Of a stretch of DNA of 53,389 bases, positions 46,000-53,389 are shown piece after piece. The stretch lies in NCBI GenBank assembly GCA_015484845.1, contig WFUT01000060.1, positions 1 through 53,389 of the forward strand, given 5' to 3'. This DNA is from Desulfobulbaceae bacterium (GTDB lineage Bacteria > Desulfobacterota > Desulfobulbia > Desulfobulbales > Desulfobulbaceae). The notes beneath the pieces were generated by a model. The model was not told the origin of the DNA, did not search any database, and was given only the letters and a program-made list of their open reading frames with translations. Numbering within the stretch: the stretch's first letter is position 1; each line of letters opens with the position of its first letter. The position numbers and the translations under genes are program-made.

Positions 46000-46185
46000 C
46001 TACCAGCTGGACTTGGTCACGCCGGTGATCTCTCCCTGCGAGGCGAGTTTTCTGAAACAGAGCCTGCAGATGCCGAACTTTCTGATATAGGCCCTGGAGC
46101 GGCCGCAGAGCGGGCAGCGATTGTAGGCACGGACGCTGAACTTCGGCTGCCGCCTGGCCTTGGCAATGAGCGATTTTTTTGCCAC
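46000..46185 (-). CDS. rpsN: 30S ribosomal protein S14, zinc type
   Basis: 61 residues, the short zinc-binding (type Z) form with CPLC and [47 protein letters not shown] start with AAGGAG seven bases upstream. A 170-base spacer without visible features separates it from rpsH. Confidence 0.96.
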   Translation of the reverse strand: MAKKSLIAKARRQPKFSVRAYNRCPLCGRSRAYIRKFGICRLCFRKLASQGEITGVTKSSW

Positions 46186-46243
46186 AGGATTCTCCTTTCA
46201 ACAAGTATTTCGTCTGACTGCGGTACCCGGTCGTGGGGCACCG

Positions 46244-46783
46244 CTATTTCTTGAACGGCATTCCCATGAGCCGGAGCAGTTCCCTGCCCTGCTCGTCCGT
46301 CCTGGCCGAGGTGACGATGGTGATATTGAGGCCACGGATCTTGTCGATCTTGTCGTAGTCCACCTCGGGGAAAATGATGTGCTCGGTGATGCCCATGGAA
46401 AAATTGCCGTTGCCGTCAAATCCCTTGGGGGAGACACCACGGAAATCACGGACCCGCGGCAGGGCGATGTTGACCAGCTTGGAGATGAAGTCGTACATCT
46501 TTTCCCTGCGCAGGGTCACCCGGACACCGATGGGCATGCCCTCGCGCAGCTTGAAGGTGGCGATCGACTTCTTCGCCCGGGTGACAACGGCCCGCTGGCC
46601 GGCGATCATGGTCAGCTCATTGGCGGCCTTCTCGACGACCTTGGGGTTTTGCACCGCCTCGCCGAGCCCCATGTTGAGAACAACCTTCTCAACCCTGGGA
46701 ATCTCCATGACATTCTTCAACCCGAACTGCTTCTGAAGCTGCGGCCTGTACTCGCGCTCGTATTGTTCTCTCAGCGTTCCCAT
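46244..46783 (-). CDS. rplE: 50S ribosomal protein L5
   Basis: 179 residues. [53 protein letters not shown] and [22 protein letters not shown] are diagnostic. Binds 5S rRNA and contacts P-site tRNA. Confidence 0.97.
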   Translation of the reverse strand: MGTLREQYEREYRPQLQKQFGLKNVMEIPRVEKVVLNMGLGEAVQNPKVVEKAANELTMIAGQRAVVTRAKKSIATFKLREGMPIGVRVTLRREKMYDFISKLVNIALPRVRDFRGVSPKGFDGNGNFSMGITEHIIFPEVDYDKIDKIRGLNITIVTSARTDEQGRELLRLMGMPFKK

Positions 46784-46810
46784 CCTATACTCCGTACGCA
46801 GGTAGCTATC

Positions 46811-47149
46811 CTACTTCTTTGACGTTTCGATCGTTGCACCGCAGCTCTTGCAGACCCGTACCTTGGTGCCATCTTCCAGGAACTTCCTGCCGGTCCGCAC
46901 GGTATTTGCACATTCCGGACAGACCAGCATGATATTGGAGATGTGAATGGATGCTTCCTTCTTGATGATCTGTCCAGGCTGGCTCGCGTCAACCGGTTTC
47001 TGGTGTTTGGTGATCATATTGATCCGCTCGACCACGGCCCGGTTCCGTTTCCGGTCGATCTTCAGGATCTTCCCGACCCGGCCCTTGTCCTTGCCGGCAA
47101 TCACTTCAACCTGATCATTAATCCTCAGACTTGTTCGTCCCTGGCGCAT
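46811..47149 (-). CDS. rplX: 50S ribosomal protein L24
   Basis: 112 residues. [43 protein letters not shown] is the KOW-motif region; the C-terminal half has a [18 protein letters not shown] pattern, two CxxC pairs that could bind zinc, common in deltaproteobacterial and some other L24 proteins. Confidence 0.96.
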   Translation of the reverse strand: MRQGRTSLRINDQVEVIAGKDKGRVGKILKIDRKRNRAVVERINMITKHQKPVDASQPGQIIKKEASIHISNIMLVCPECANTVRTGRKFLEDGTKVRVCKSCGATIETSKK

Positions 47150-47200
47150 TCTCTCTTCCTCTTGTCTCTCGATTTCCAGTCGTCGTGCTCGGAACCCCTG

Positions 47201-47569
47201 TTAGAGGACCTCCGGTGCGAGAGATATAATCTTCATAAAACCCAGCGATCGCAGTTCACGGGCCACCGGTCCAAAGATACGCGTGCCCACGGGTTCACCC
47301 GAACTGGACAGGAGGACAGCCGCGTTCTCGTCGAAACGGACCGTGGTATCTTCCGGCCGCTTGATCTCCTTGGCCGTCCGAACGACAACGGCGTCCATCA
47401 CGTCGCCTTTCTTGACCTTGGCGTGGGGGATAGCCTCCTTGACGGTCACGACGATGACGTCGCCAATGGAAGCGTACCTGCGCCGGGTGCCGCCAAGGAC
47501 CCTGATGCAGAGCACCTTCTTTGCCCCGGAATTATCGGCGACATTGAGTATGGTTTCAGTTTGAATCAT
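47201..47569 (-). CDS. rplN: 50S ribosomal protein L14
   Basis: 122 residues. [63 protein letters not shown] and [13 protein letters not shown] are diagnostic. Near the subunit interface. Confidence 0.98.
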   Translation of the reverse strand: MIQTETILNVADNSGAKKVLCIRVLGGTRRRYASIGDVIVVTVKEAIPHAKVKKGDVMDAVVVRTAKEIKRPEDTTVRFDENAAVLLSSSGEPVGTRIFGPVARELRSLGFMKIISLAPEVL

Positions 47570-47624
47570 GGTCTCACCTGAAAAACGTTGTTACGGACGG
47601 ATGATGGTATCCTGGATCCTGTGA

Positions 47625-47882
47625 TCAGACCGCGCGCTCTACGATGGCCCGTACCCGCCAACGCTTCTTCTTCGACAGCGGCCGGCACTCTTCGATGAGG
47701 ACGGTGTCGCCGATGTTGCACTGGTTGCCCTCGTCGTGGGCCATGTACTTGACACGGCGACGGATATATTTTCCGTACAGCTTGTGGCGTACCTTTCGTT
47801 CAACGAGGATTACGACACTCTTGTCCATCTTGTTACTGATTACAGCACCCTGCCGGGTCTTCCTGGTCTTGTGATCACTCAT
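47625..47882 (-). CDS. rpsQ: 30S ribosomal protein S17
   Basis: 85 residues. [45 protein letters not shown] and [21 protein letters not shown] are the usual OB-fold signatures. 28 bases behind rpmC. Confidence 0.97.
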   Translation of the reverse strand: MSDHKTRKTRQGAVISNKMDKSVVILVERKVRHKLYGKYIRRRVKYMAHDEGNQCNIGDTVLIEECRPLSKKKRWRVRAIVERAV

Positions 47883-47910
47883 CTGTACCGATCCGCTGGA
47901 GTAGTTGGTC

Positions 47911-48114
47911 TTAGGCCGGCTGCTCGCCTGCGGCCTGTTCGTTCAAAACGGTCTTCACCCTGGCTATGTCCCGTCGCAGCTGCGCGAGTCGGGCAGGGTT
48001 CTCGAGTCTCCTGATACCGTGCTGGAATTTGAGTTTAAACAGATCCTCACGAAGATCCCTCTCCTTCTTCCGCAGATCTTCGCTACTCAGTGCACGAAGC
48101 TCCTTTGCCTTCAT
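47911..48114 (-). CDS. rpmC: 50S ribosomal protein L29
   Basis: 67 residues. [31 protein letters not shown] and [23 protein letters not shown]. The ATG overlaps the rplP stop in an ATGA. Confidence 0.96.
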   Translation of the reverse strand: MKAKELRALSSEDLRKKERDLREDLFKLKFQHGIRRLENPARLAQLRRDIARVKTVLNEQAAGEQPA

Positions 48115-48527
48115 ATCGTCGTACTCCTCGTGATGACCTTGGTCGGGAAGGGCAGCTTGTAGCCGGCCAGCTTCAGGGCCTCCAGGGCGAGCTCTTCCGG
48201 AACACCTTTGAGTTCGTAGAGTATCTTGCCGGGCCGGATGGTGGCCACCCAGTACTCGGGAGAGCCCTTCCCCTTTCCCATGCGGGTCTCGGCGGGCTTC
48301 TTGGTGATCGGCTTGTCAGGGAAGACCCTGATCCACATCTTGCCGCCACGCTTGACCTTCCTGTTGATGGCAACACGGCCGGCCTCTATCTGCTGCGCCG
48401 TCATCCGGCCACAGCCAACCGCCTTGAGGGCGTAATCACCAAAGGCGATGTGCGAACCCCGCTGGGCGGTTCCGCGCATGCGGCCCTTGTGCTGTTTTCT
48501 GTGTTTTACCTTACGTGGACTTAACAT
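48111..48527 (-). CDS. rplP: 50S ribosomal protein L16
   Basis: 138 residues. [73 protein letters not shown] are diagnostic, including the Arg that is hydroxylated in E. coli ([14 protein letters not shown] region). Translationally coupled to rpmC. Confidence 0.98.
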   Translation of the reverse strand: MLSPRKVKHRKQHKGRMRGTAQRGSHIAFGDYALKAVGCGRMTAQQIEAGRVAINRKVKRGGKMWIRVFPDKPITKKPAETRMGKGKGSPEYWVATIRPGKILYELKGVPEELALEALKLAGYKLPFPTKVITRSTTI

Positions 48528-48638
48528 AGTTCATCACTCCTGTTGGAGAATGTGCCGGAGAAGAGGCAGTAGATCTGCTTCCCAGGCCTGAAGTACATGC
48601 TCGTGCGGCTCGCCTCTCCGCGCCCCCCTGCCCTGCCT

Positions 48639-48672
48639 GCAGCAGGTGGGCACGCCCGGGAGAACCTGCTGC
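48639..48672 (-). other. Hairpin directly behind rpsC
   Basis: GCAGCAGGT (48639-48647) and ACCTGCTGC (48664-48672) form a perfect 9-bp stem with a 16-base loop, starting at the base after the rpsC stop codon on the - strand. No T-run. It sits in the 145-base rpsC-rplP spacer and may act in mRNA processing or coupling. Confidence 0.5.
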
Positions 48673-49323
48673 CTACGGGGCGACCGGCATCTCCTGGTCG
48701 GTGAGGATCTCTCCCTTGAAGATCCAGACCTTCACCCCGATGATCCCATAGGTGGTCCTGGCCTCGGCTGTCCCGTAATCGATGTCGGCCCGCAGGGTGT
48801 GCAGGGGGACGCGTCCCTCCTTGAACCACTCCACCCTGGACATCTCGGCACCGCCCAGGCGGCCGGCACAGGAGATCTTGATCCCCTTGACCCCGAAGCG
48901 GAGCGCCGAGTTGATCGCCTTCTTGATGGCCCTGCGAAAGGCGATACGCCGCTCAAGCTGGGTGGCGATGTTCTCTGCCACCAGCTGTGCATCGGCCTCG
49001 GGACGGCGAACCTCCTGGATATCGATGAGGCACTCGCGGTTGAACTTCCGCTCCAGGTCCTTCTTGAGGTTCTCGATCTCAGCGCCCTTCTTGCCGATGA
49101 CGATACCGGGACGGGCAGTGAAGAGCTTGATCCGCACCTTGTCGCCGGTACGCTCGATGATGATCCGGGAAATACCTGCGTGGTAGAGTCTCTTCTTCAG
49201 GTACTTGCGTATCTGCTGATCCTGGTACAGGTTGCTGGCATAGTCCTTGTCCGCATACCATATGGATTCCCAGGAGCGGGTTATACCCAGCCGCAATCCT
49301 ATGGGATTAACTTTTTGTCCCAA
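48673..49323 (-). CDS. rpsC: 30S ribosomal protein S3
   Basis: 216 residues. [18 protein letters not shown] domain [19 protein letters not shown] and [30 protein letters not shown] are diagnostic. Start codon is TTG with GGAGGAG a few bases upstream. S3 lines the mRNA entry channel with S4 and S5. Confidence 0.98.
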   Translation of the reverse strand: MGQKVNPIGLRLGITRSWESIWYADKDYASNLYQDQQIRKYLKKRLYHAGISRIIIERTGDKVRIKLFTARPGIVIGKKGAEIENLKKDLERKFNRECLIDIQEVRRPEADAQLVAENIATQLERRIAFRRAIKKAINSALRFGVKGIKISCAGRLGGAEMSRVEWFKEGRVPLHTLRADIDYGTAEARTTYGIIGVKVWIFKGEILTDQEMPVAP

Positions 49324-49380
49324 GGTTCTCCTCCAATGCCTAAGTCGATTGATCTCTGGTGGTTGAGCCGGTTACCCGGA

Positions 49381-49713
49381 TCATGCTTCATCAACAACCA
49401 CGGTGATGTGGCTGGTTCTCTTCAATATCCTGGTCGCCCTGCCCATGGCGCGGGGCCGAAACCTCTTCAGCATGGGACCGCCATCGATCTGGATAGACTT
49501 GATATAGAGGGTGTCCACATCAATGGTGTCGTTCTGGTCCGCATTGGCCACGGCCGACTCGATGACCTTGCGCAGAATGCGGGCAGCCTTCTTGGGCATG
49601 AACCGCAGGGTGGTGATGGCGGTATCCACGTCCATTCCCCGGACCACGTCTGCCACCAGGCGGGCCTTGCGGGGCGAGATACGAATATATTTTGCGACGG
49701 CTCTCGTTTCCAT
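49381..49713 (-). CDS. rplV: 50S ribosomal protein L22
   Basis: 110 residues. YIRISPRKARLVADVVRGMDVDTAITTLRFMPKKAARILRKVIESAVANA and KRFRPRAMGRATRILKRTSHITVVV, the loop that reaches the peptide exit tunnel. Confidence 0.97.
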   Translation of the reverse strand: METRAVAKYIRISPRKARLVADVVRGMDVDTAITTLRFMPKKAARILRKVIESAVANADQNDTIDVDTLYIKSIQIDGGPMLKRFRPRAMGRATRILKRTSHITVVVDEA

Positions 49714-49763
49714 CGAATAACTCCTGAACGAATCTTGCTTCTACCGGATGGCCGCTCCCCGGC

Positions 49764-49796
49764 ACCTGCTCATACCGGCCTGGCCGGCATGCAGGT
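49764..49796 (-). other. Two-part hairpin between rpsS and rplV
   Basis: Outer arms ACCTGC (49764-49769) and GCAGGT (49791-49796), inner arms CCGGCC (49775-49780) and GGCCGG (49782-49787), nested in the 102-base rpsS-rplV spacer. These two genes usually lie close together. No T-run follows. Confidence 0.45.
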
Positions 49797-49815
49797 ATTC
49801 CGGCGGCGACTTTTC

Positions 49816-50091
49816 TTACCGTTTCTTCTTTCTGTCCGCAGCGTGGCCGTAGTAGGTCCTGGTCGGGGAGAATTCTCCCAGCTTGTGACCGACCATGTTC
49901 TCTGTCACGTAGACCGGGATGAACTTCCTGCCGTTATGCACGGCAAAGGTCAGTCCTACCATTTCCGGCGTGATGTCGGAACGCCTGGACCAGGTCTTGA
50001 TCACCTTCCGTGAACCTGATTCCTGCGCCTGCTCAACCTTTTTTACGAGGTGATCATCGACAAAAGGACCCTTTTTTATGGAACGAGCCAT
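49816..50091 (-). CDS. rpsS: 30S ribosomal protein S19
   Basis: 91 residues. [68 protein letters not shown] are diagnostic. 18 bases behind rplB. Confidence 0.98.
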   Translation of the reverse strand: MARSIKKGPFVDDHLVKKVEQAQESGSRKVIKTWSRRSDITPEMVGLTFAVHNGRKFIPVYVTENMVGHKLGEFSPTRTYYGHAADRKKKR

Positions 50092-50109
50092 ATCGATACT
50101 CTCCTGAAA

Positions 50110-50931
50110 TTACTTACGTTTGGTGATAATATCCCGGTCGGAAGCCTTCCGCTTCCTGGTCTTGTACCCCTTGGTGGGCACGCCCCAGGGAGTACAGGGA
50201 TGCCGGCCACCGGAGCTCTTGCCCTCGCCACCGCCCATGGGATGGTCGATGGGGTTCATGGCCACGCCACGCACCGAGGGCCTCCTGCCCTTCCACCGCG
50301 CCCTGCCGGCCTTGCCGAGTTTCTGGCTGCCATGCTCGGAGTTGCCCACGGCGCCGATGCAGGCCCGGCACTCCTTGTTGAAGCGCCGTACCTCGCCCGA
50401 CGGCAGCTTGACCAGGACGTGGTTGCCGTCCTTGGCCATGAGCTGGGCCGAGGCACCGGCCGAGCGGACCATCTGCGCGCCCTTGCCAATCTTCATCTCC
50501 ACGTTGTGGATGATGGTGCCAAGGGGAATGTTCACCATGGGCAGGCAGTTGCCGGGCTTGATATCGACATCGGGGCCGGACATGACCGTGTCACCGACCG
50601 CCACGCCGTTGGGTGCAAGGATGTAGGACTTCTCGCCGTCGCTGTAGGTCAGCAGTGCAATGTGGGCCGAACGGTTGGGATCGTACTCGATGGCGGTCAC
50701 CCTGGCCGGTACGCCGACCTTGTTGCGCTTCCAGTCGATGATGCGGTATTTGCGCTTGTGGCCGCCTCCCCTGTGCCGGGCCGTGATCCGGCCATAGGAG
50801 TTCCTGCCGCCGGACTTGGTAAGGGGTGCGAGCAGGCTCTTCTCGGGTTTCTTGTCCGAAAGGTCCGGATTGACGATGGATACGTGATGTCTCTTTCCCG
50901 GTGATGTCGGTTTATGGGTCTTGATAGCCAT
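50110..50931 (-). CDS. rplB: 50S ribosomal protein L2
   Basis: 273 residues. [40 protein letters not shown] and the C-terminal [43 protein letters not shown], which includes the conserved His near the peptidyl transferase centre. Confidence 0.98.
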   Translation of the reverse strand: MAIKTHKPTSPGKRHHVSIVNPDLSDKKPEKSLLAPLTKSGGRNSYGRITARHRGGGHKRKYRIIDWKRNKVGVPARVTAIEYDPNRSAHIALLTYSDGEKSYILAPNGVAVGDTVMSGPDVDIKPGNCLPMVNIPLGTIIHNVEMKIGKGAQMVRSAGASAQLMAKDGNHVLVKLPSGEVRRFNKECRACIGAVGNSEHGSQKLGKAGRARWKGRRPSVRGVAMNPIDHPMGGGEGKSSGGRHPCTPWGVPTKGYKTRKRKASDRDIITKRK

Positions 50932-51004
50932 TGTTCTTCCTGTTAACTTAAACCTTCAGAGGGAGCAGCGCTTCCTGTTGCCTGCGGCAGGGGATCCCGC
51001 TCTT

Positions 51005-51295
51005 CTACAGTTCTTCGAGGAAATTGATCTCGCCTTCGGAAAGGGTGATGTAGGCCTTCTTCCAGTTGCTGGTCATGCCCACGGACTTGAGACCGACCCG
51101 CTTCCTCTTGCCGTGCATGTTGGCGGTGCGTACGCTGGCAACCTTGACGTTGAACAGGTTCTCTACTGCCTGCTTGATCTCGATCTTGTTGGCCCGGGGG
51201 TTGACCTTGAAGACAACCGTCCCCTGGACTTCCTGGAGGATGTTGCTCTTTTCTGTCAGGCAGGGGCTCTTGACCACATCATACAGAACCTTCAT
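51005..51295 (-). CDS. rplW: 50S ribosomal protein L23
   Basis: 96 residues. VVKSPCLTEKSNILQEVQGTVVFKVNPRANKIEIKQAVENLFNVKVASVRTANMHGKRKRVG. Docking site for SRP and trigger factor at the tunnel exit. ATG overlaps the rplD stop (ATGA). Confidence 0.97.
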   Translation of the reverse strand: MKVLYDVVKSPCLTEKSNILQEVQGTVVFKVNPRANKIEIKQAVENLFNVKVASVRTANMHGKRKRVGLKSVGMTSNWKKAYITLSEGEINFLEEL

Positions 51296-51915
51296 ACCAT
51301 TAACCTCGCTTCAAGCTGTTCCAGGCTTGACTGTACAAGCATCAGCTTGGAATATTTGAGAATATCGTACACATTCAGACCAGCCACCGGCAGAACCTTG
51401 TAGCCGACCACGTTGCGGGACGACAGGCGCAGCTTCTCATCGGGCTCAGCGGTCACCACCAGGCAGTTGTCAAAGTCGAAATTGCCCATCACCTTGACAA
51501 ACTCCCTGCTCTTGATCCCGGGCAGGGTAAAGTCGTCGAGTACCACCAGGTTTCCTTCCTGCCGCCTGGCGCTCAGGGCCATGCGCAGGGCGAGCCGCCG
51601 CACCTTCTTGGGCAGCCGGTAGCTGTAGTCCCTGGGCTTGGGGCCAAAGACAGTGCCGCCGCCACGCCAGATCGGGGAGGTCCTGGAACCGGACCGTGCC
51701 CGGCCGGTGCCCTTCTGCCGCCAGGGCTTGGCGCCGCCGCCGCGAACCTCGCCCCTGGTCTTGGTGGAGGCGGTACCGGCCCGCCGGTTGGCCCGCTGCA
51801 TGCACACGACCTCGTGCAGGACGCCGGGCTTGACCTCGACATCGAACAGCGCGTCATTCAACTCGATCTCTCCGACCTTTTCAGCGGAGGTATTTACAAC
51901 TTCACAAACTGCCAT
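51292..51915 (-). CDS. rplD: 50S ribosomal protein L4
   Basis: 207 residues. [72 protein letters not shown] is the exit-tunnel loop and RNA-binding core. In E. coli L4 regulates the S10 operon. Coupled to rplW. Confidence 0.98.
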   Translation of the reverse strand: MAVCEVVNTSAEKVGEIELNDALFDVEVKPGVLHEVVCMQRANRRAGTASTKTRGEVRGGGAKPWRQKGTGRARSGSRTSPIWRGGGTVFGPKPRDYSYRLPKKVRRLALRMALSARRQEGNLVVLDDFTLPGIKSREFVKVMGNFDFDNCLVVTAEPDEKLRLSSRNVVGYKVLPVAGLNVYDILKYSKLMLVQSSLEQLEARLMV

Positions 51916-51977
51916 GGGTATCTCCTTAAACAGCAGCTTTCAGGAATATCTTCCGGCACCCGGCCGCCAAGCCGGGA

Positions 51978-52610
51978 TTACTGCCTGGTGTGGATGCTCA
52001 GCAGCCCGTTCTTTGCCCCGGGCACCGCCCCCTCGACCAGGAGGATATTTTCCTCTTCACGAATATCGACAACCTTCAGGTTCTTCTGGGTCACCACGTT
52101 GTTGCCCATGCGTCCGGGCAGCTTCTTGCCCTTGATGACCCTTCCGGGCCAGGCGCTGCAGCCGATGGAGCCGGGCGCACGATGAAAGCCGGAACCATGC
52201 GACGCCTTGCCGCCGCCAAAGCCGTGCCGTTTCATAACGCCCTGGAAGCCACGGCCCTTGGCCCGGCCGGTGATGTCCACCTTGTCACCGATCTTGAGCA
52301 GCTCGGAGACCATGATCTGCTGGCCCAGTTCGAAGGCATCAGGATCACTGACCCGGAACTCGCGCACGTGGTAGAATCCCTTGCCGCCGGAGCGTTTGAA
52401 ATGTCCGGCCTCGGGCTTGTTCAACCTGGAGGGTTTCTTTTCCAGAAAGCCGACCTGGATGGCATTGTATCCTTCCTTGGCCTCGGTCTTTTTCTGCAGT
52501 ATGGTACAGGGCCCGGCCTCGATCACTGTCACGGGAATGGAGCGGCCATGTTCATTGTAGACGCGTGTCATCCCTATCTTGCGGCCCAGTATTCCTTGTG
52601 TTTTCGGCAT
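51978..52610 (-). CDS. rplC: 50S ribosomal protein L3
   Basis: 210 residues. [30 protein letters not shown] at the start; [54 protein letters not shown] near the peptidyl transferase centre, including the Gln that is methylated in E. coli replaced by the family segment FHRAPGS. Confidence 0.97.
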   Translation of the reverse strand: MPKTQGILGRKIGMTRVYNEHGRSIPVTVIEAGPCTILQKKTEAKEGYNAIQVGFLEKKPSRLNKPEAGHFKRSGGKGFYHVREFRVSDPDAFELGQQIMVSELLKIGDKVDITGRAKGRGFQGVMKRHGFGGGKASHGSGFHRAPGSIGCSAWPGRVIKGKKLPGRMGNNVVTQKNLKVVDIREEENILLVEGAVPGAKNGLLSIHTRQ

Positions 52611-52679
52611 CTGTTTACCTGTTGGCTAAACTCTTAACTAAGCGGTCAACAACCAGTCGCTGCCATCGGCAAGCATGGC

Positions 52680-52994
52680 TTACGGAAGCTTGATCTCCAC
52701 GTCGACGCCGGCAGACAGCTCGAGCTTCATCAGGGCGTCGATGGTCTGCTGCGTGGGCTCGAGGATGTCGAGCAGGCGGCGGTGGGTCCGCATCTCGAAC
52801 TGCTCGCGCGACTTCTTGTCAACATGCGGTGAACGGAGAACCGTGTACTTGTTTATGGTTGTCGGCAGCGGGATGGGACCTGCCACGGTGGCACCGGTCC
52901 GCCGCGCTGTATCAACAATCTCGCGTGTCGACTGATCAAGCAGTTTGTGGTCGTAACCCTTCAGCCTGATACGGATCTTATCTGTGGGGATCAT
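52680..52994 (-). CDS. rpsJ: 30S ribosomal protein S10
   Basis: 104 residues. [40 protein letters not shown] and [23 protein letters not shown] are diagnostic; also the NusE antitermination factor. Followed upstream in transcription by tuf about 100 bases away. Confidence 0.97.
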   Translation of the reverse strand: MIPTDKIRIRLKGYDHKLLDQSTREIVDTARRTGATVAGPIPLPTTINKYTVLRSPHVDKKSREQFEMRTHRRLLDILEPTQQTIDALMKLELSAGVDVEIKLP

Positions 52995-53092
52995 TCTCTT
53001 CCTCTTTCACCAGAATGGTGTTCCGGCCCTCGCTTCAGGGGCGTCTTCCTTCTTGTCTCTTGCCCTGCCCGGCACCACGGCCGCTGGGGCGA

Positions 53093-53389
<297 letters not shown>

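Overview
The window is a GC-rich bacterial chromosome segment (about 60-65% GC by eye). I see no rRNA, tRNA, insertion sequence, phage gene or CRISPR array. The best guess for the source is a deltaproteobacterium (Desulfobacterota, perhaps Desulfobulbales-like). Reasons: three secreted multiheme c-type cytochromes in a row, a PEP-CTERM protein, a long rpsB-tsf-pyrH-frr-uppS-cdsA-dxr-rseP-tsaB-ispG-proS-rel run, and an S10-spc-alpha supercluster that lacks adk between secY and map and carries a zinc-type S14. The assignment is inference from gene content, not from a search.

Layout. 1-6011: the 3' part of rlmL (rRNA methyltransferase), a Nudix hydrolase and a very large ATPase/TPR/BTAD regulator transcribed towards them. 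6012-7032: a PEP-CTERM lectin-fold secreted protein. 7038-14782: an ion and stress group: nhaR-like regulator, a hibernation factor-like gene behind an unusually structured leader, an amphi-Trp domain protein, a P-type cation ATPase, a tandem universal stress protein and a KefB/YbaL-like cation:proton antiporter. 14873-16120: a secreted parallel beta-helix protein. 16640-21197: a four-gene + strand cluster of a 12-heme, a 20-heme and a 12-heme cytochrome plus a membrane-anchored Sel1/TPR-like protein. 21261-35678 (all -): ychJ, rph, smr, a Rel/SpoT homologue with a damaged hydrolase site, proS, ispG, tsaB, rseP, dxr, cdsA, uppS, frr, pyrH, tsf, rpsB. 35919-36695: a YkgJ-type cysteine cluster protein. 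36910-53389 (all -): rplQ back to rpsJ and the C-terminal part of tuf.

How it works together. The - strand half is housekeeping: translation (ribosomal proteins, EF-Ts, EF-Tu, RRF, IF-1, ProRS, TsaB), transcription (RpoA), secretion (SecY, RseP), isoprenoid and envelope lipid synthesis (Dxr, IspG, UppS, CdsA) and stringent response (Rel). The + strand half is accessory. Its most unusual content is the cytochrome cluster, in which the 20-heme protein is the 12-heme protein with an eight-heme block duplicated, and the inverted-repeat-rich leader in front of the hibernation factor gene. Other points are the Rel hydrolase-site substitutions, a P-type ATPase lacking the usual M6 aspartate, and TTG start codons on the genes for S3, S4, S5 and S13.
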